DNA from: Steromphala cineraria
Lineage: Eukaryota > Mollusca > Gastropoda > Trochida > Trochidae
Assembly (NCBI GenBank): GCA_916613615.1
Contig: OU744724.1
Location: 19,764,171-19,828,170, forward strand
Length of the DNA stretch: 64,000 nt
Direction: 5' to 3'
A program made the position numbers and the translations under genes. Positions 11,530 through 23,900 of this stretch are shown here, piece by piece. The number at the start of each line of letters is the position of its first letter. The first letter of the stretch is position 1. The notes under the pieces are model-generated. The model did not search any database. It saw only the letters and a list, made by a program, of their open reading frames with translations, and was not told where the DNA came from.

Positions 11530-12138
11530 TCATGACGAAAGCTTTAATGACACAATCAAGAGGATGTTCCTTGACATTTTCAATAATAAATACATACATT
11601 TTTTGGCCTGTGTTGCTAACTCTTTCAGCCCAAAAGTAAATTTTCTATTTTTGTGAAAATTAAAACCCAGGTAATTGTAATTATCAACTATTTCAATCTC
11701 CTCTTCGCCATAGGAAAATGACAATTTATTGACCCTACGCGTACCACTTTCAAATATAACAATCTTAGTTTTATTACTATTAACAGTCAAATTCCATTTC
11801 TTGCAATATACATGAAAACAGTCCAATGATTTCTGTAGTGCTGGCGCTGACGTAGCAAATAAGACCGTATCGTCAGCATATAACAATACAAGCATCGCCA
11901 TTGAAAAAATATACATATTATTTTGACATATCAACACAATTGCAATTAAGACGTTTTAACCATGATTCTAGATCGTTTATGAAGATAGAAAATAATAATG
12001 GTGAAAGATTTTCACCCTGACGGACCCCTGAAAAGCTTGGGAAAAAAGCTGACTTCTCATGGTTGAATTCAATACATGATTTGATATTTGAGTAAATATT
12101 TTGTACTAATGTAAGGAATTTACCTTGGATACCGTAAG
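11530..12138 (-). pseudogene. LINE reverse transcriptase, C-terminal half
   Basis: From 12138 to 11938 the shifted frame reads GIQGKFLTLVQNIY, then the motif B signature GVRQGENLSPLLFSIFINDL. After another shift the 11937-11530 frame contains LLYADDTVLFATS (catalytic YADD box, motif C), KKWNLTVNSNKTKIVIF (motif D region) and NYLGFNFHKNRKF (motif E/thumb). Every core RT motif survives but in three frames, so no polymerase can be made. Confidence 0.87.
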
Positions 12139-13152
12139 CTAACCAGCTCTCGAAACATAATCAAAAGCTTTTGAAAAATCAATAAAAGCACAGTACAATT
12201 TCTTCTTAGAATGTTTCAAAAATTCGATAACTGAACTGAGAATGAACATATTATCAATTGTAGAGTAACCTTTTCGGAAACCAGATTGACAAGGAGATAA
12301 TAAAGAGTTAGTATCTAAAAAGTTGGATAATCTGGAGTTGAGTATACTAGTAAGAGGTTTACCAAGACAACTTAAGATTGTAATTGGTCTACATGAATTA
12401 GGATCACTAGGGTCACCTTTACCTTTATATAAAGGCCTGATTACCCCAATTAACCATGCTTCGGGAACTTCGCCCGTGTCAAGCACTGCGTTGAATAGTT
12501 TCTCTAAAAAGGGGATAAATAAATCTATGGAGTCAATAATATAATCGTTTTCTACAAAGTCTTCACCTGATGATTTACTTCTTTTCAACCGTAGTGCTGC
12601 TTCGCTTATTTCCTTTGGTGAAATAGAGTCATTTAAAACATGGCAGTCTAAATGTTCATCTGTGTTATTGATATCTTCACTTGTTGTACCATTATACTCT
12701 TGTGCGTTTACATTATTGAAATACTCAAATAGTTCATTAATGCTAGGGCAAGAGTTTGGTGCTGTTTTATGCTTATGAAATAATTTCCAGTATTCCCCTG
12801 GTTTCTTTCTCTGCTTATTTCTGATATCAATTACTAGCTTATTTTTGTATGTTTTAAGATACTTGTTTATACATTTCTTATATTCCTTAGCTGCATGTCG
12901 GTAGTAGATATGATTAACTTGGTTTCTGCAATGTTGATATTGTTTTTCTAACTTTATGGTAGTGCCTTCGTTTCTGTTTACAATCTTTTCCAAACCATGG
13001 TTTATTACCTTTATTTTTGTTGCAATTGCTAAAAGGTCTGAATGAACTGGTAGAGCTTGTGCCGAATGTATTTCTAGCTGCGTCTGTGAGAGAATCAGAA
13101 AACATATCAGTTGCTTTATTGATGAGCTCGTTACTCGTTGAAATATTGTCAC
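12139..13152 (-). pseudogene. LINE reverse transcriptase, N-terminal half
   Basis: 337-codon fragment. The early part (KKPGEYWKLFHKHK) is the spacer typical between the EN and RT domains of LINEs. RT landmarks follow: ALRLKRSKSSGEDFV, VIRPLYKGKGDPSDPNSCRPI, SGFRKGYSTIDNMF, and motif A AFIDFSKAFD with its catalytic aspartate. The frame is lost just after motif A (near 12150). Its N-terminus overlaps the EN fragment's region in another frame, so another frameshift lies near 13150-13210. Confidence 0.88.
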
Positions 13153-13208
13153 TCACTTGATCTAAAACAATGCTTGCTTCATGTATCTTGGAGAGATCAA
13201 TGCTATTC

Positions 13209-14035
13209 CTATATTGGTCCTTTTCGATAAGTCATACCGTTTTGGTTTCTTCGAACTGGTCCAGTTTTACATGGCGGTGCATGGTCATTTAAACTGCTAT
13301 TTCCGCTTTCTAACGAAAAAGCTTTTGGACAATGAACATCTGAATACAAGGGAGAAAAATCAACAACTTTAAATTTTTCAATGTGTGGTAGAATCGTATA
13401 AGAGCATATGACGTAGTCAACAGTGCTTGTATCTTTACATGTAACTTTACCAAAGTTTGCGTCTTTGTCTATTCTACCATTACATATAAACATATTAAAG
13501 TTTTTACAGATGTCGATTAATCTAAATCCATAATTATTAATTTTACTTTTATCCTGTGAATGTCTTATGAATGGGAGGCCGAGATTATCTAAAACGATTT
13601 CCGGATCAAATTCATTTGACATTTCATCAATGTTAATATCAAATTCACCCATCAAATGCTGATTAAATCTTACATAGTCACAAAACGTTCCAGTGTGAGA
13701 ATTAAAATATCCAGATAATATTACGTTTTCAGATTGGGAGAACATATATAGTAGTGCTTCTTCCAATTGGTCAAACATGTCGGAAGTGGCATACTTAGAT
13801 CCTTTTGGTGGAAGGTACACAACGTCAAGTAAAAGATCATCTTTACTTTTAAGAATTATTTTGGAAATTTTAAAACACATTACGTAATCCGAATCGAAAT
13901 CAAGCAACGAGACATATTGTGATAAACTATCTTTGACTGCAAAGCCGATACCTCCTCAGGGTCTATCACCCATGCTTCTGTGTTTAAGGAACAGTTTGTA
14001 ACCTTCAAGTCAACATATTGCAAGGTATTATGATT
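13209..14035 (-). pseudogene. LINE apurinic/apyrimidinic-like endonuclease domain
   Basis: The open part (13907-13209, 232 codons) contains VVYLPPKGSKY, then VILSGYFNSHTG where intact nucleases usually have GDFN, so a catalytic aspartate is replaced by tyrosine. VDYVICS follows, and then SDVHCP in the place of the usual SDHxP. Upstream of 13907 the reading continues as GYKLFLKHRSMGDRP, TGA (about 13954), GGIGFAVKDSL, which is the conserved GGIG strand of the domain interrupted by a stop. In living elements this nuclease nicks target DNA to prime reverse transcription. Here it is inactive by both stop and residue change. Confidence 0.85.
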
Positions 14036-14060
14036 ACACTGTAAGATCCTTTTGTAGATC

Positions 14061-14447
14061 TTGTATTTGCTGAGGCGCAGGGTCTCACATTACCGTACAA
14101 CCTTTCAAAACACTGTGTGACGAATTTATTACCCTTAAGAACATTTATTTCTTCACGAATTTCATTTCAGACCATATGAAGTGATATGTATATTATGCCT
14201 TCAAAGTGTGGAAAGAAAACAACGATATACGGAGTTTACTGGAATTATCAAGGGAGACAACTCGACCTAAAAAAAAGCCTAATTCAGGTTGTAATTAACA
14301 TGAGACCAATATCAATTTCAACACTTCTGACATATTCTCCTTTACGATATTCTGTTTTGGTGTAATTAAATCACCAGGCAGATGAATTGACAATTTCGAT
14401 GATTTTACTGGCAGCTTTAACAGTTGACTCTGTACGTGGTACATAGT
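14061..14447. other. LINE 5' flank, unassigned
   Basis: The minus strand stays open across about 14160-14033 (EIREEINVLKGNKFV, then CFERLYGNV), which could be the end of the LINE's first ORF. The rest shows only AT-rich DNA and an AAGGGAGACAACTC motif at 14249-14262. Confidence 0.35.
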
Positions 14448-14451
14448 TTAA

Positions 14452-14808
14452 AGGGGCAGTAGAACGTTTTTGAGGGGAATATAAGGTGATGTCAGGAAAA
14501 TGAAAATAAATTGTTCCAATTGAAAGACAAGGTATTTAAATTAGATGAAGCAGTAATAATTTAAATGTATAATGTAAAGTTTAGCCATGCCATTCCTTTT
14601 TCTTACACAAACTGAATTAAAGGTGTTCACACAAAATGGCCGCCAATGGATTTTATGTGAATCTTAATACTTTGTCCTCTGACTATGGATGATTGGTTTG
14701 TGTTATAAGATTTTTGACAGTATGAAAATGATACATTTAGCATTAACGTTCAGTTATCAGTGAAAAATTTAAAATATAAAATTATCCAAAAAACGTGCTA
14801 CTGCCCCT
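14452..14808. mobile_element. TTAA-site MITE, family 1 (copy 1)
   Basis: 357 bp flanked by TTAA (14448-14451 and 14809-14812). The TIRs are AGGGGCAGTAGaACGTTTTT and its complement, with one mismatch. There is no ORF. A second copy lies at 31185-31540. TTAA duplication is characteristic of piggyBac-type transposases, and the TTAA+AGGRR start recalls T2-type MITEs described in Xenopus; relationship is inferred. Confidence 0.9.
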
Positions 14809-14812
14809 TTAA

Positions 14813-16620
14813 GCGGGCTGGCCGGAAGTTTTTGCCGTTCTTTAGCAACAAGGAAACTAGATGTTCCCGAGATAAGATTATGTTCTATGGGAGAGATTCT
14901 TCTACGAACTGTCTGAATGTCGCCTATTTACCTCATGAGAGGTATCCCATTCAATGTATGACAGTTACTAGGTTTTAATGAAATTCAAACATCATTTGAG
15001 TGGACGCCTAAATCGCATGTTTACTTGCATAAAAAATAATAAAAATAAAGTTATAATATGTCAACACCTGTCATGATGTATTGTTTCTTAGGTTTCAAAA
15101 TGATTTTACTAACTGGCAACTGTTAACCGCAGTGCGTTGTTCAACTTTCAATAAAATTGTCACTTTCACAACACAAAAGCAACACATTGAAAAAATAATT
15201 TCCCGCAAAAAATCACGTATAAACGACATAAATCAAACCTAAATTTTTATGGTTTATACTTTTATTGAGCACTTTTCATGCATTTTTCTCAAGATTACGT
15301 GACATTTGTGCTGATGCTAAGTTACGTGTCTCAAAATTTTTATAATTGTCAAAGACGAACAAAAGTTGTTTATTGACTTATCGAACGACAATCTGTAATG
15401 GTTTTTAGATTCAATTGTTTTAAAGGGGTGCTGAACTCACTTGCAAATTACGCAGATTTAACGTTTTACAATTTGACAAAGTAAATAGGGATATAAAGTA
15501 ATATGTTATGGCCTTAGATCGCATGTCTCTGGAGGCGTCACATCAAGCACAATGTATTTCTAATTAATGTCAACATTGAAGAAACTGTCCTCTTTATCTC
15601 GAGCTGATTGATTATGGCCGTGAAAAGAAATGTTTAAATTTCATGTACAGTCTCAGTATAATTAAGATGGACCATATGTATCTGTTCTTGTCTATTAGAG
15701 TAGAACAGTTCCCGTTAAAGAGTCCTATAATGAAGATTTACTCCAACTGTTTTGAATGAGTTCGTTTCACCTGGGAAATCAATGGAGACAATAAGTTAAC
15801 AACCTTGACCTTTTACATTGTATTTTAAAAGTTTCGCTTCAAACAGTGTAACGCATAAACCATACTATCAAAATATAATTGAAGCTTAAGGACAAAGGCC
15901 AACTTTATCTGCAATGTTCTACCATATCATTGCAGTTTAATAACTTGGAGCATAATACTTGGGTGATGGTGCCTGTACGAGTTTTCTGTAAAGATTTTCA
16001 TATATTGAAATTGGCTCAAACGAATAATTACATATATCGATATATTGTACATTGTAAAACGAAAAGATAATTAATTACAACTTCTGAACGAAAGAGTGAA
16101 TTAATGCTTAAATCTTTCAATATTGTGTTTGCGTACGTTCGAATACAGTTCAATCCTCATTTTAGAGTTTTTTTTGTAGATGAAGAGAAAAAGATGTGAC
16201 AATTAAATCCTTGTATAGTGCTCTAAAGGGTATATCTTGCAATAGATTTTGAAACACCGTGGTTGCAAATGAAAATAAACAATTAATTATCTGTCTAGAA
16301 TAAGATTGTCACCTTGCCATACATTTTTGAGAAAATAAGATGTCGACTTTTGACAAGTAGCCTCTTTTCTTTATGTCATAAACGTGTCCAGTACATTGTA
16401 TATCTGTCCCATGTATATGGAGTGTGAATTGACCTCTTTACAAATTGAACCAAATTAATGTAATAACATTCAAATAGTAAGTTTTGATATAATTTCATAA
16501 ATCCTGCATGGTTATCAATCACCTGGTATTTCAATATCATCAATAACATTGAGTCATTATGGATGCAACGATATGTAAGCTGACATTACAGTTATTGTTC
16601 ACCTGCTTCATCGTTGAGGA
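14813..16620. other. Unassigned AT-rich stretch
   Basis: No supported gene. An isolated TTAAAGGGG at 15420 looks like one end of a TTAA MITE, but I found no partner end. From about 16390 onward the sequence again parallels the ends of the other array units (for example 23007 and 45435). Confidence 0.5.
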
Positions 16621-16626
16621 TGCATG

Positions 16627-17265
16627 TCTTCTTACATTCTCTCCCCACAGAGGCAGCTCTGTCATACCTGACTTAGCCTCTGTTTTATTACGGCTAATAC
16701 ATGGGATAGAAAAGTAGAAATCTGATTGGAGGCAATCGAAGTTAGTTGTGCAATCAGCGACTCCGTTTCAAAAGTGGTCATTCGCATAAGCTCGGCTATT
16801 CCCGTGTGGTTCGACAAAGCTATCGTTGAAATTTAACATCCAGGGGAGATAACTCTTCCTTCTACAATACATCGCTTTTTACCTTCTCATTAGTTGTTAT
16901 TTGGTAAATTATTAAAATAAAATTTATCATAACAACAAATAATAAGTTACACAATTATAAAACAGTATGTTTCTAATGAAAAACCCTATCCATATCTGAT
17001 TTTCAAATATTTCCCTCTCACACTGTTAGTGAAAAAAAACCTAAAAGTATTATTCTTTTGCAAGTCACTTAACGACCGTTGTGAATTCCTCAAGTCATGG
17101 ATATCCAAAAGGTGTTTTCATTGGCTGCAAATAAGGGAGATATCTCAAGTTACAACTTTTTTGCCGCTAGGGCAATCTGCCGGAACCCCGGGATTTTGGC
17201 GTAATAGAACAGAGGCTAACTCGGGTATGACTGAGCTGCCTCTGGGGGGAGAGAATGGTCTTCTC
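16627..17265. mobile_element. Foldback/MITE-like element with about 65-bp inverted ends
   Basis: 16627-16692 and 17200-17265 are imperfect reverse complements (ttctctccccacagaggcag against the complement of ctgcctctggggggagagaa). U2, U3 and U5 continue directly from gtttaggatgc-like sequence into gagtgtttgatcaaaa at the matching point (about 23246, 30717, 45688), so this is an insertion specific to U1. Centre has no recognisable coding. Type is uncertain, and short direct duplications were not resolved. Confidence 0.65.
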
Positions 17266-17269
17266 ATAG

Positions 17270-18110
17270 TGAAGTGTGTTGGAGTGCATTTGATCAAAAT
17301 AAAATTGCACTTAGGCGTTATTTGAACTGGACCTCTATTGCATAGGAAAACAAAACACCTCACATCAGTTAAATGAAGAAGTTTGTTATAATAAATTATA
17401 AAGTTAACTATAAAAAAATTATAATAAATTGTTAAATTTTTCAGTTTCACATCAGTTAAATGAAGAAGCCTAAATAGATTTTCACATGTTCAAATAATTT
17501 GTTAAATTTTTTCGCATAAAATAATAGTAGGAAAAGCTTTTTTTAAAGTCTTTCCTTCAAATTTAAATAGTTCCTTCAAATTGTGTGGATAATTGAATTT
17601 CAACATTTCATAAATATTGCTGACGTTTTTCAAAATAGCACACAAAAACGCAATTCAGCCACATTCATCAATTAGAAAACCAAAAAACACTGGATTAGCA
17701 TAGATTCAAAGTAGAAACCGAATAGTGACCAAAGGGATTTTAATGAAATGACATTACTTATTTTGGGCACAAAAAGTAATCCTAAAGCTTAATACTTTTA
17801 AAGAACGTCATTATATATAAGACATATATGACAGACGATCCCGTTCTTATACAATAAGAGCTATGTCGCATTATTGTATTACATTTACAGAAGTCAAGAC
17901 AATTTTATGACGAAATACGTCGGAATAATGAAGATCGGACTTAATACAACTCTGTACAAAACATTGTTTTTTTATAAAAAATATTTCCTTTCAACATATG
18001 GAGCATAGTGTCTGTCACACCCAACCTGTAATGAGTTTTTTTTACCGCACAAGCTTTATAACAGGACAGGCAACACAGATAATTTGTTTTTAGTATCAGG
18101 CTGGTATTCA
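17270..18110. repeat. U1 terminal backbone
   Basis: Parallels 23260-23955, 30740-31180 with 31545-31780, and 45690-46388. About 17800-17880 provides the empty-site counterpart of the TTAA MITE at 31185-31540 in U3. Non-coding. Confidence 0.65.
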
Positions 18111-19436
18111 TAACCAATGTCTTAACGATGTATACAATAAAGTTATATGTCAATGAGTTTTACATACAAGCGTAGTGAAGCTAACATCATTCGTGAACTA
18201 AACCAGGTCATTTTCTCACTCACAAGTAAGCTATCCACTGACATATCTCTGCTATTCTTACGACACATCAATATTCTGTTGCTATGGTTATCTTGTTAAG
18301 TGCCATGATGTTTTACTATTGGCACCGTATTGCACCCTACACGAAAACACGTGTGCATTGAAGAGGTAAATTGATGTTGACAGAAATGCATGAATGCACA
18401 CATGTCATCTTATATTCTCATGAAAACTCACACTGACTACTGTGTCTTCTCAATCAAAATAGCATTCTATTAACAAGACAAAACTTAACAGAAACACAAA
18501 CACATTTGTTGAACAAAATGTTGTGTATTGATGTTCTTCAGCAAGCCCCATGCTAATGAAACATTCTTGTGACACTGGTGAGGTATGAATATCTGGAGAT
18601 CTCTTACACACAGCATTTGGCGAACTACGCAAACAACGTCTTCCTGTTATTGTATGAGATAGTACGAGATTACCCGAGAACTGTTCACAGTACAAGCAGT
18701 TACAACAATTGCTGATAAGGAGCTATAAAGATGATTTAGAGTGTTTCTTCGAAAATATTGTGTCGTATCAGTATCGATGTAGTTCAGAACCACATTTAAC
18801 ACGAGAACTGCATGTGGTCCTGACTCTCAAAATATTTATCATCCCTTTGATCAAAGCAATCTGATTTCACAAGCAATAATGGCGTTTTTTTATGATATTA
18901 TGTGGTAAAACTTAACAATCCTAGTTTTCTCTTTTCGAAAACATTTTAAAAATTCAACAAAGTTCACTTATTTGTTACCTTTATCTTCTCATCTTAAAAA
19001 GTGTGACATGTGACAAAATTCATTTAATGCCTACTAGTAATGGTGTTTTATAACCAGTGCTCTGTACAATGTATCTCAATGTACTGGGAGAATAGATGCA
19101 ATGTGGATGGGCGTGTGTCTTGTATAATGAAGATCTACTTCTGTTGCAAACAATGGATTTCAGTCCTAAGGGAAATCTACAAGGACAGTCAAACAGCTCT
19201 AGCTACTTAACTTTAAATTGATTAATTTCGGCAATATAGTGGCTCGGGGTTGATCTTTTAAGTTTAAATATACAGGACACGCAAGCATTCCTTTATAAGG
19301 TTACTTATTGAGTATATAGCTTCCTACTTCTCTTCAAAACAAGAAAGCAGACGATTGCATCAGATATGCAGTTGTTTTATCAATTGCGAAACCGTCATGA
19401 ACACTATGATTTTGCAATGATTCAATACGATTCATG

Positions 19437-20270
19437 CAATAAACAAAATGTCACTTTTTTCTGAAGTAAGTTTCTGAAACTGCATTTGCTGATATTCAAC
19501 AAAATTTAATCTTGCTTTTGTCACATGTTTAGCTATATCTAAATGTCAAACATATAAAAGGAAGCCCTAATTAGAAAATAAGAATTATCGCCACAAAACA
19601 AAATTTGTATTTCTAACAAGAATATGCTGAAAATAATATCTTATCTTTGGTTATGTAAGTTCATGCGTAGAAATATAATGTGTACTTAGTAACAATGTCA
19701 TATAATTGTCCCTTGCTTTTAAAACTTGGTGTTTTATAATTAATTTATTTATTACAAAGGAATTCTTGTTTTGGCATATGTATATTGTGTATAATTTACG
19801 AAACAAGGATAGTAGTTGTACACTTAATCATTTCAACAATAATAACTAAGTTGTTGACAATAAATGTTTGCAATAAACAAAATGTCACTTTCTTATTTTT
19901 CTGAAGTTAGTTTCTGAAACTGCATTTGCTGATATTCAACAAAATTAATCTTGCTTTTGTCACGTGTTTAGCCATATCTAAATGTCAAACATATAAAAGG
20001 AAGCACTAATTAGAAAATAAGAGTTATCGTCACGATTATGCACAATTTCTAAAAATGATATGCTGAATAAAATATCTAATCGATCGCCATGTAAGTACAG
20101 GCGTGGAAAGTTAATTTGTTCTTAGCAATGTCATATTCATGAATTCATGTTTTTGTTATGTACATTGTGCATAACTTTCTAAGCAAGGATTGTAATTGTA
20201 CAATAAATTATCTCAATATAAATAACAAAGTGTAGACAGATGACAGAACGTTGGCCTTGTTGACAATGTA
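19437..20270 (+). repeat. Internal tandem duplication, period 434 bp
   Basis: The block beginning caataaacaaaatgtcac at 19437 recurs at 19871, followed by the same gtttctgaaactgcatttgc and aaacatataaaaggaagc segments. U3 carries the same duplication (26042 and 26478). U1 and U4 have a single copy (about 4150 and 36997). Confidence 0.85.
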
Positions 20271-20763
20271 AAAGAGGCATAACAGAATGAACACCATTTA
20301 TTCCGGAAATTACAATAATGTCCCAGGGAGAAATTAGACAGTTTACTGAAACATAATAATGAAAATCATATGTTTGAAAATTTAAACATAGTATCTCGTT
20401 TGTTAGTTAAGCATGTAATCTCATTGTCCTATTATAAGGCTGTGTCCTAACAAAGCGAACAATGTTTGCAAACAAAGTCTGCGCCTTTCATAAGTCAATT
20501 TTGATGACAGAATGGTATAATGTTTTGGGATTTGTTACTAAGTGATTAAAAATCTCATTTCGTTAATGATTTGTTAATAAGGGTAATTCATATGTTTGTT
20601 TGTCGTCAGGTTTATCGTAATGGATTAAGAATTTTTTTTAAATACAGAATAACACAAAATTCTTTTATATAAATTTCTAATGCAAAAAGCTTTGACATGT
20701 ATTGTATGGCATTATATTTTTTGATTATATTTTTGTACTAAAATATTCATTTGTAAACTAATA

Positions 20764-20944
20764 CAGTAGAACACGGATATAACGACCTCCAAGGGACAAA
20801 CAAATTTATTTCGCTGTATCCGGTGTTCGCCACTCGCGTTTAGCTGTCATACATACTATTAGGGCTTTTGAGGGGACTTAAAACATGTGTTTGCTATATC
20901 CGATTGTTCCCTTTATCCGAGTTTGCTATATCCGTGTTCTACTG
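20764..20944. mobile_element. Tigger/pogo-like MITE (copy in U2)
   Basis: 181 bp flanked by TA. The ends are CAGTAGAACACGGATATA and its complement. CAGT-type termini and TA duplication fit non-autonomous pogo/Tigger elements. The same insertion occurs at the same place in U3 (27378-27552), so it predates the U2/U3 duplication. U4 lacks it (about 37830). Confidence 0.88.
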
Positions 20945-23900
20945 TATTTTAAAAATATAAGCATTCGTATTTTAGAATCTAGCTTTCTTTGTATGTAATT
21001 ACACCAATCAAGTTCATCAGATTTATCATAACCAAACATTTTTACAAATCTGCGTCATTCAGCACATCGAATAGATTAAGTTTGCAGTTTTTCATCTATC
21101 AAAATCAAAATGTTTTTCTTTGCCTAACATTGATATTACCGAACGAGTCATTTTAAAATAATTCTTATCTTAGATATATTTAACACCATCTATCTCATTG
21201 AAATAAGATTATTTAGAGTCATTCTTTCGAATTGAATTTTTATCAGTTCTTTTTCGAAACAAAAAATGCCATCTACTGCCGACTATTGTTTATTTTTTGC
21301 TTAAAGGTTGAAAAAATCTGACAAAAATCTAAATATGAATTTCTAGTTAATTGGCTAACAGGATAAAAGCGGGTTTTATATCAATTATCTGGTCTACACA
21401 AAAGAGTGATTTACAGATCGTTAAATGGTTAATGTCCTGAAGAGCTGGTATGTCTGAATGGTGCTTCTCACGTGCATATCAATTGTCCCGGATATATTAT
21501 ATGTATTATTCTCCATTAACAACGACCATTTAAAAAACTTGCAGGGGAGGATTATGAAGGTTATGAAATATAATGTATAAATTGAAAATGGAGATAGAGA
21601 CACACACTGAATATTAGATATATTGATCAACACTTGGCAAGACAATTTTATTCTTAAAATGTTATCGACTAGTTATGGTTTAATTGATATTCAAATACAC
21701 ATGTGAGATTCCCTTTATACCGATACCTCTAAAAGGTATGACAAGCAACAAAAAATACACTTTTTTGATAGATAATTTTTATTTATGCACTGTTAGCATA
21801 TGTCCTCAAAGGAACATATACATAAAGTTATCATTCAATACGTACCTCGAACATCTAACACCATACGATCAAATGTTTTTTTAAACTTTTAATACCAGCA
21901 CGGTCAATGCAAAAGATGAAATGACTATCTATCCATTGGGATTTCTTTAATTTTGAAATGAAATATTTCCTACCCGCATTCTATCTAGATATAAGTTCAT
22001 TATAAATGATAAAAATTATTGGTGAATCTATTTGATAATTCAATTTCTTACTGCAAACAATGTGGTTTGCATACGACTTAGTTGACTATGTATGTCTGTA
22101 TATACTAATTCTTCATACTGCAAGTGCTGAATACATTTTAGCATTTACAGGCACTATTAATGGTATTAGTTACATTGTAGTTTTACATCCTTCATATAAA
22201 TGTCAAAAGTGATTAATTGGCGAGTCTTTTAAATAAATTATTTCATTACTGCAATTAATGTGTTTTGCTTGTTTTACAATTTTTCAAACTGCTTAATGCT
22301 TTTGAGTGTTGACAGGCATTCTAAATGTTACTCAGATATCATATGACAAGGAAGTTTTGTATATATGATGAAGAATAATGAACTATTTCATATTCAATTA
22401 CTCGTTGGTAATTCAACAGATCACAATATTATGAGGATACAGCAACTTTATAGCCCAAATTAAAAAAACATATGTTTGGACTTCCTTGTTTCGGCCATGG
22501 TTATACCAGTAATAACTTATCAGTTTTAATTTAACTAAATCTATATATAGCGACATCTATCTTCCCTGAATGAGAGAGTTCTTAACATCTCTAGAGACAA
22601 GGAATAGATCAAACTTGTATGAGTTTTCAGATTTCCATTTCACGCTTCTCAATATGGCTTATAGCTTTGATGTACATCTAAATCAAGTTCTGTTAAAAGT
22701 ATATCAAGTACATCGATATGACCTATATTTATGACATGTTTTCATAGTTATTGTCATCCTTTTACACACGTTTAATAAGTTATATGCTTAATAAGTTTGC
22801 TTTCATTTCGAATAGTTATAAAGAGAAAGTTAGTGAAAAGGAACGGGCTTCTCAAATAGACACAGTCTTTTATCACATTTTATTTGGAATTGTATCATTG
22901 TATCACGATCATATATTCTGAAGTTTACTGAAGGAAATATAAATTGAACTTAATATTCTGTCAAGATTTTCATTTTGCCTCTTTTTTTCAAAACAAAGAA
23001 TGTTTCCAGTATATTGCATATCTGTCCTTTGTAGCATGAATATGACTCGTTTTCAAATTGTCCAAAATAATAGCATTCCAGCATTGAGTTTTCACTTAAT
23101 TTCTTAAATCTTGTAAGGTTGACTAAATTTTTATTCTGCTGCTTAAATGCTAGTGTTTCAATAACATCAATAACATTTAGACATCAGGGAATGCAACAAT
23201 ATGTATGATGAAATAAGAGTTATTTCATCTGCCTCATTGTTTAGGAGTGTCTTAGAGTGGTTGAGAGTGTTTGATCAAAATGTAATTGCACTTTGGCGTT
23301 TTGTAGACTGGGCCTCTATGCCATAAAAACACTTCAAGGTAATAAGATGAAGGTGCCTTAAGAGCATAATATATGATCAGATACTTTGTACAATTTTGCA
23401 GAAAACTACATTAAGGAAAGTTTAATTGTGAAAAGCCTTCCCTTAAAATCAAAATCTTTTCTGCAAATTGATTTGAAAATTGAGTATTAACATTTCATAA
23501 ATATAGATGACGTTTACAAATACAGTAACGTTGTCAACAAATTGTGTTTCAAAATAGCAATGAAAACGCAATACAACAACGTTCATCCACTAAGAAAACA
23601 AAGAAAACAAAGACAGCGTGATTAACATTCATTCAAACAGAAACTGAATAGTCACCAAAGTTGTTTAAATATAAAGACGTTAGTTAGTTAGTTTGAGCAC
23701 AAAAAGAACTAAATATAAGACACACAGTTCGGTCACAGCATTAGTTTATTACATTACTAGAATCCAAAAAGTTTATAAAAGAATATGTCGGAATAAGTGA
23801 AGATCACATTTAATACAACTTTTTACATAACATCGTTTTTTCATTAAGTCCTTTTCCTTTCTTGTAATAAGGTTTTTACCGCACAAGCCATGTTACAAGA

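Larger units (their letters stand above)
10524..14060 (-). mobile_element. Non-LTR retrotransposon (LINE) with AP endonuclease, RT and C-terminal domain, decayed
   Basis: Read on the minus strand, the order is apurinic endonuclease (about 14035-13209), RT (about 13100-11530), then a C-terminal region (11423-10741) and a 3' UTR ending in ...ataaagtgaagttgaagttg, a short repeated tail at 10524-10538. Several frameshifts and at least one in-frame stop break the single long ORF, so it is dead. It is an AP-endonuclease LINE, probably in the CR1/Jockey-like group, but the clade is not proven. The 5' boundary is uncertain; coding similarity fades near 14040-14060. A weaker open frame continues upstream to about 14160. 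Confidence 0.88.
1..18110 (+). repeat. Array unit U1, heavily invaded by transposons
   Basis: First of seven directly repeated long units. It begins at the recurrent anchor (taaccaatgtctcaacgatg) and ends where the anchor recurs at 18111. Segments 1-640, 2266-2390, 2901-5300 and about 16390-18110 align by eye with the same parts of U2 to U7. Between about 5300 and 16380 the correspondence is lost: this stretch holds a Penelope-like element, a LINE, MITEs and AT-rich DNA I cannot assign. U1 is the most diverged unit and carries the most insertions. No cellular gene is recognisable in it. Confidence 0.8.

Noticed and set aside
15420..15450. TTAAAGGGGTGCTGAA as another TTAA MITE
   Set aside because: Only one end was found; no matching inverted end within a plausible distance.
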